In this document: positions 59,972-64,000 of the stretch, in pieces
How the letters are laid out: every line of letters begins with the position of its first letter
Numbering within the stretch: the first letter of the stretch is position 1
Source of the DNA: Rubrobacter indicoceani
Lineage (GTDB): Bacteria > Actinomycetota > Rubrobacteria > Rubrobacterales > Rubrobacteraceae
Assembly (NCBI RefSeq): GCF_003568865.1
Contig: NZ_CP031116.1
Span: 105,606 to 169,605 of the forward strand
Length of the DNA: 64,000 nt
Direction: 5' to 3'
Position numbers and translations under genes: made by a program
Notes under the pieces: model-generated
Told to the model about the DNA's origin: nothing
Databases searched by the model: none
Seen by the model: the letters and a program-made list of their open reading frames with translations, nothing else

Positions 59972-61365
59972 CCCCCACCCCCCGGAGCCACGCTCGGCGG
60001 ACGATCGGCTCGCAGGACGCTGATCTCCTCGACCCAGCCCTCCCGCACGGACTCGACGCGCAGCTTGCTCCCGCCGACCGCTACTTCGTCGCCGACCTCG
60101 GGGGTCTTGCCGATCCGGTCGAGGACCAGCCCGCCTACGGTATCGGCCTCTCTGTCCGGCAGGTCGAGCAGCAGACGACCGTTCGCCACCGGGACGAGGA
60201 GGTCGCCACGCATCCGGGTGCGCCCGCCCCCGTCCTCGCTGATGATGTCGAGTTCTTCGAGGTCGAACTCATCGCGTACCTCACCGAAGACTTCCTCTAT
60301 AACGTCCTCCACAGTAGCTATCCCGGCGGTGCCGCCGTGCTCGTCAAAGATAACGGCGACGTAGCTGCGATGCTCGCCCATCGTCCGCCAGAGCTCCCGC
60401 ACGGACATGGACTCGGGGACCATGGGCACCTCACGCAGTATCTCCCGGATATCTCCGTCCGGGTTCCGCCCGGCGAAGAGGTAGAGTTCCCTGAGGTGGA
60501 CGATGCCGACTATGCTGTCGGTGTTGCCCTCGTATATGGGGAAGCGCGTGTGTGGCGAGGTCGCGAGGCGTCCGAGAAGCTCCCCCGCCGGGGCGTCGAG
60601 CGGCTCCGCGACGAGCCTGTTCCTCGGCACCATCACCTGCCTTGCGACGCGCTCTTCGAGGTGCAGGACGTTCTCAAGCATCTCCCGCTCCTCGGCATTG
60701 ATGAGGCCGCCCTGCGCGCTCTCCCGGAAGAGCATTTCAAGCTCCTGCGATGAATGGACGTGCCCGTGTTCGGACTCGTTTCTCAAGCCCATGACGCGCA
60801 TCAAGAACAGCCCCGAACCGTTCAGAAAGTAGATAAACGGCCTCAGCACGGTGAGCGACCAGCTCATCGGCAGCATGGTCGCAAGCGCGATGCGCTCCGG
60901 GTAGCGGATGGCAAGGGACTTCGGGAGAAGCTCGCCCAGCACGACCTGAACAGACGTGAGGCCGACGAGCAGCCCGACCGTCGAGATGGTGGTCGCGGTC
61001 GCTTCGGGGAGGCCGAGAGCGGCGAGCAGCGGGCTCACTACGGGGGTGAACTGCGCCTGACCGTAGAACCCGACGATGATGCTCGAGAGGGTGATCCCGA
61101 TCTGACAAGCCGCGATGTAGCGGTCGAGCTGCGAACGGTCTTCGAGCACCGGAAGCAGCCTCGTCGCCATCCGGTCCCCGGACTCCGCCTGCTCCCGGAC
61201 CCGCGCTCTGCGCGACCCGACCGCCGCGAACTCCGCCGCCACGTAGAGCGCGTTGACCGAGACCAGAAACGCCACCACCGCAAGGACCGGGATCAGCGCC
61301 GGCAAGAACCGGCCCCCTCCGGGCGTTCGGCCGATCGCGCAGCCGGACGATCGCCTCTGAAACAT
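59968..61365 (-). CDS. CorC/HlyC family membrane protein with CBS domains, copy 2
   Basis: Paralogue of the preceding gene, first of the pair. 465 aa. Hydrophobic N-terminus LIPVLAVVAFLVSVNALYVA, then AACQIGITLSSIIVGFYGQA, VVLGELLPKSLAIRY (DUF21), CBS with VMVPRNRLVAEPL and HTRFPIYEGNTDSIVGIVHL, second CBS with VAVIFDEHGGTAGIATVEDV, and a C-terminal domain (DTVGGLVLDRIGKTPEVGD). ATG at 61365 with no strong site; the 20 preceding residues are Arg-rich and the true start may be the in-frame codon nearer to LPALIPVLAV. Its stop overlaps the partner's ATG (ATGA). Confidence 0.88.
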   Translation of the reverse strand: MFQRRSSGCAIGRTPGGGRFLPALIPVLAVVAFLVSVNALYVAAEFAAVGSRRARVREQAESGDRMATRLLPVLEDRSQLDRYIAACQIGITLSSIIVGFYGQAQFTPVVSPLLAALGLPEATATTISTVGLLVGLTSVQVVLGELLPKSLAIRYPERIALATMLPMSWSLTVLRPFIYFLNGSGLFLMRVMGLRNESEHGHVHSSQELEMLFRESAQGGLINAEEREMLENVLHLEERVARQVMVPRNRLVAEPLDAPAGELLGRLATSPHTRFPIYEGNTDSIVGIVHLRELYLFAGRNPDGDIREILREVPMVPESMSVRELWRTMGEHRSYVAVIFDEHGGTAGIATVEDVIEEVFGEVRDEFDLEELDIISEDGGGRTRMRGDLLVPVANGRLLLDLPDREADTVGGLVLDRIGKTPEVGDEVAVGGSKLRVESVREGWVEEISVLRADRPPSVAPGGGG

Positions 61366-61423
61366 ACTTTCATTCGGTTACCTTTACCCGCCTGAGAAGA
61401 GTTCAAACCGAAGCCGGAGCGAA

Positions 61424-62674
61424 CTACTGCCCGACGGAGTCTCTACCCGGCCCGCCGTCGAGCCGGTCCCGTCCCGGACCGCCCCGGAGCGTGTCGTTGC
61501 CCGCGCCGCCGAGTATCGTGTCGTTGCCGCCCTCTCCATAGAGCGCGTCTTTGCCGTTCGCTCCCTCTATCCGGTCGGCCCCGTCGCCGCCGTAGACCGT
61601 ATCGTTTCCGGCCCCGCCCCGGAGCACGTCGTCGCCGCCGAAGCCCCGGATGATGTCGTTGCCGCCGAGGCCGCAGATAACATCCCGGCCCGCCGTCCCG
61701 CTAAGGATGTCGTTGCCGTTTGTTCCGGTCACGGTGCAGGCGTTCGGATCGCCGCCGCTGTTTCCGCCCGCATCATCCTCGCCGATGTTCTCCTCGCGAC
61801 CGTCCGGGTCGGAGGCCGGGCCGGGGTTGCCGAGGGCTTCGAGGGCGAACCGCTGCGCCGTCGGGTCGTTGTAGATGTTCTGGTGCGTTACGGGGGTTCC
61901 GCCGTTGTAGTCCTGAACGACGATGTTCTCGGTGAGGCGTTCGCCCTTCAGAAAAGAGTTGGTGAAGGGGATGATGATCTCATCGTTCTCGGTCGCTATC
62001 TGCGTGAACGAGCCGTTCCCCGGGGTATCGTCGCCCTCGTTGAGCTTCTTTATGAACTGCGATTTCGCGTTCTGCTGGTCGCAGGCCCGGCACAGCGCGT
62101 TGGGATCGTCTTCGGGGTCTTCCTGGCTCAGCTCGGTGCCGTAGTTGGACGGCGCAAAGCCGACGAGGTCCTCGACGAGCGGCGCGCCGCCCAGGTTCTT
62201 GATCCAGAACCGGGGCATCATCCCGCCCTGGCTGTGCCCGACGAGCTGCACCCGCTCCGCCCCCGTGAAATCCAGAACGTCGTCCACGAACTCGTCGAGG
62301 TCGACGGCGGACTCCTGTATCGGGCCGAGGCCCTGTCCCTGCGCGTCCCGCCCCTCGCCCTCGGAGCCGTAGTTAAGAGCGAAGACGCAGTAGCCCTCGG
62401 CCTTGAGCACGGGCGAGAACTGCGCCCAGTTCTGGGCCATCACCTCGAATGTGCCGTGTACAAGGATAACCGGATACGGATGCTCCGCCGTCGGCTCACA
62501 GGCGACGTTCGCTCCGGGCGGCGGCGCACCCTCCTCCGCCAGAAACTGCGCCGCCGGGTCCTCCTGAGCCCCGGCACCGGTCGAAGCCCCCGCAAGCACG
62601 GCACCCGAAGCAGCGGCCACGACCAGCACGGCAATCATCCACCGAAACCACAAACCAGCGTAGGCGTATCTCAA
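61424..62674 (-). CDS. Secreted lipase/esterase with C-terminal RTX repeats
   Basis: Exported alpha/beta-hydrolase of 416 aa. TTG start at 62674 after GGGAGGG. Signal segment [20 protein letters not shown]. Hydrolase: [19 protein letters not shown] (His-Gly oxyanion loop), [16 protein letters not shown] (nucleophile Ser in GHSQG), PSNYGTELS, and the Asp/His later. Resembles EstA/lipase class 2 triacylglycerol lipases. From about residue 310, 110 residues of RTX nonapeptides ([20 protein letters not shown]) form the calcium-binding tail, ending [16 protein letters not shown]. The tail matches that of the CSLREA protein at 31927-33582 motif by motif. No RTX type I secretion genes in the window. 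Confidence 0.9.
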   Translation of the reverse strand: MRYAYAGLWFRWMIAVLVVAAASGAVLAGASTGAGAQEDPAAQFLAEEGAPPPGANVACEPTAEHPYPVILVHGTFEVMAQNWAQFSPVLKAEGYCVFALNYGSEGEGRDAQGQGLGPIQESAVDLDEFVDDVLDFTGAERVQLVGHSQGGMMPRFWIKNLGGAPLVEDLVGFAPSNYGTELSQEDPEDDPNALCRACDQQNAKSQFIKKLNEGDDTPGNGSFTQIATENDEIIIPFTNSFLKGERLTENIVVQDYNGGTPVTHQNIYNDPTAQRFALEALGNPGPASDPDGREENIGEDDAGGNSGGDPNACTVTGTNGNDILSGTAGRDVICGLGGNDIIRGFGGDDVLRGGAGNDTVYGGDGADRIEGANGKDALYGEGGNDTILGGAGNDTLRGGPGRDRLDGGPGRDSVGQ

Positions 62675-62788
62675 GATCCCTCCCCCAAAAGGCCGACCTG
62701 TCAGTTGCTTTCCCCTCGATGCCTGATGGCCGGGATTCTACCCGTTCTCTGGCTGGGAGGGAACCGACCCTTTCGGCGGGCCGCGAGG

Positions 62789-63532
62789 CTAGAAGACGTC
62801 CCTCGCCCCCGAAGGCAGGTCGAGGACGCGGCGGGATCTCACCCGAACCAGGTTCAGCGCGTCGTAGAGCGCGGTCGCGTTGGCGGCGAGCAACCGCACC
62901 ACCACGCAGCCCTCGGCAACCGCGCTCGCCGAGGCGAGCATTCGCCGTTCGGGGTGAAGCCCGCCGAGGGCGGCGGAGACCCCGTCCGCAAGCCGCCGCA
63001 GATCCCCCGGAGCAAGCACGTAGACCGACCCCAGGTACGAGTAGCCCCCGAACGGCTCCGCGCCGGGTTCCGCCTCCGCGCCGGGTAGTTCCATGCCGTC
63101 TACGACCACCGGCAGACCGTCCCGGTAGATGCGGGTCATGGAGGAAAGACCGCTGAAGGCGAAGCGTTCCCCGCGTGCGACCCGCCCGGCGGAGAACGCG
63201 TCCCACGCAAGAAGCGAAGCCCCCCGGTCGAGCCGGAACTCCGTCTTCTGGAAAAACGACGAGCCAGCATACGGTATTGCGTGGTGCGGCAGGTACTCCA
63301 GCGTCGCCCCCTCCCCCACGCCGAAGGCCGAGGTCTGCAGGGAGCGTTCCCCCCGGTAAGCCTTTGTCGCGCCCTGCGTGAGAAGCGTCGCCCGCGAGCC
63401 GGGAGCGAGCGAGACACACATCGAAAGCCCGTCGCCGCCGAGGACGCCGCCGGAGGGGTTCGTTACCTGCACCTCCGCCGTCCCGGCGCTGTCCGGGTAG
63501 ATCGCCCGAACCGAACCGAACGGCGCGCTCAC
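62789..63532 (-). CDS. ureD: Urease accessory protein UreD
   Basis: Scaffold with UreF and UreG that holds apo-urease during nickel insertion. Seen: VQVTNPSGGVLGGDGLSMCV, LLTQGATKAYRGERSLQTSA, EYLPHHAIPYAGSSFFQKTE. The GTG at 63532 gives 247 aa but homologous residues (GELRLAFERRGD, TVLAGRH) continue in frame upstream to about 63601, overlapping the ureG end; no ATG, GTG or TTG exists between the stop at 63649 and 63532. So the real start is unclear: either a rare codon such as ATC at 63613, or a base error. Follows ureG on the same strand. Confidence 0.85.
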   Translation of the reverse strand: MSAPFGSVRAIYPDSAGTAEVQVTNPSGGVLGGDGLSMCVSLAPGSRATLLTQGATKAYRGERSLQTSAFGVGEGATLEYLPHHAIPYAGSSFFQKTEFRLDRGASLLAWDAFSAGRVARGERFAFSGLSSMTRIYRDGLPVVVDGMELPGAEAEPGAEPFGGYSYLGSVYVLAPGDLRRLADGVSAALGGLHPERRMLASASAVAEGCVVVRLLAANATALYDALNLVRVRSRRVLDLPSGARDVF

Positions 63533-63599
63533 GTGCCGACCGGCAAGGACGGTCCGGTCGCCGCGCCGCTCGAAGGCGAGCCGGAGTTCGCCGCGCTGC

Positions 63600-64000
63600 C
63601 TAGCTGGAGTGATGGTGGTGTTCGTCGTGTTCGTACGGTCGGGCGTTCAGGGTTGCGGGGGTCCATTCGCGCTCCGTGACGGCCCGGCGCACCCAGGCGA
63701 CTATCCCCTCCATCCCGTCGCCGTGAAGAACGCTCGCGAACATCGTCGGGGCTTCCCGGCGGAGGGCGCCGGCGTCCCGGTCCATGACCTCGAGCGAAGC
63801 CCCGACAAGCGGCGCGAGGTCGGTCTTGTTTACGACGAGAAGCTCCGAGCGGGTAACGCCGGGACCACCCTTGCGCGGCACTTTATCCCCCCCGGCGACG
63901 TCTATAACGTAGACCTGGGCGTGGACCAGCTCCGGGGAGAACGAAGCGGCGAGGTTGTCGCCGCCGCTCTCTAAAAAGATCACGTCGAGGTCCGGGAACT
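63600..64000 (-). CDS. ureG: Urease accessory GTPase UreG, N-terminal part outside the window
   Basis: C-terminal 133 residues of the nickel-chaperone GTPase. [60 protein letters not shown] (guanine motif NKTD) and [19 protein letters not shown] are clear UreG sequence. The frame is open to the window edge, so the P-loop part is upstream, beyond 64000. The C-terminus carries an extra acidic/His-rich tail, [14 protein letters not shown], which could bind nickel. Followed directly by ureD. Structural genes ureABC are presumably beyond the edge. Confidence 0.93.
   Translation of the reverse strand, partial: FPDLDVIFLESGGDNLAASFSPELVHAQVYVIDVAGGDKVPRKGGPGVTRSELLVVNKTDLAPLVGASLEVMDRDAGALRREAPTMFASVLHGDGMEGIVAWVRRAVTEREWTPATLNARPYEHDEHHHHSS

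Overview
The window is very GC-rich bacterial DNA with strong G/C bias at third codon positions, many GTG and TTG starts, and gene pairs whose stop and start overlap (ATGA, GTGA, TTGA). Gene content (manganese catalase, four-helix Cys-rich copper protein, F420-type luciferase-like oxidoreductase, CSLREA/RTX surface proteins, tyrosine recombinase, hyuAB, several sugar-acid genes) suggests an actinobacterium close to Rubrobacter; this is inference from family resemblance. A plasmid-type replication initiator at the left edge and a recombinase with a lox-like site suggest that the window lies on a plasmid or megaplasmid.

Layout. 1-4.3 kb: 3' part of rep, an epimerase and a zinc alcohol dehydrogenase (coupled), a Csp-like Cys-rich protein, a PGPGW membrane protein. 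4.3-6.3 kb: a complete insertion sequence with 37-bp inverted ends and an 8-bp target duplication, but a broken transposase. 6.4-9.8 kb: deacetylase, small CxxC protein and CobW GTPase in one operon, then asparaginase. 10-15 kb: recombinase and its candidate site, Ser/Thr kinase, DinG-type helicase. 15-18 kb: MBL hydrolase, manganese catalase, a 0.7-kb gap, a small hypothetical. 18.1-24.7 kb: GntR - CaiB CoA-transferase - HyuA - HyuB - isochorismatase-type amidase operon. 24.8-29.8 kb: MFS - Baeyer-Villiger monooxygenase - esterase - SDR operon. 29.9-35.7 kb: a frameshifted BCCT carrier, an RTX surface protein coupled to a PhoD-type phosphatase, an F420 oxidoreductase.

36.7-51.9 kb is the most interesting part. 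It holds formamidase, two cyclase-family hydrolases, an enolase-superfamily dehydratase, a LarA-like protein, three oxidoreductases, two Nramp-fold carriers lacking the canonical DPGN motif, a double-length UxaA-type dehydratase and a GntR/FadR regulator. Six copies of a 14-bp site (WTTGT-N3-ACCAAT) lie in the intergenic promoter regions here and probably make these operons one hydroxy-acid or sugar-acid regulon. The UxaA-type protein looks like an internal duplication in which the two halves have lost complementary sets of catalytic motifs.

51.9-58.6 kb holds LutABC (lactate oxidation) divergent from a DUF1537 kinase - PdxA2 - LarA-like operon (threonate/erythronate type). 58.6-64 kb holds two coupled CorC/HlyC membrane proteins, an RTX-tailed lipase, and the ureG-ureD end of a urease cluster cut by the window edge. 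I saw no rRNA, tRNA or CRISPR array by eye; no RNA search was run.
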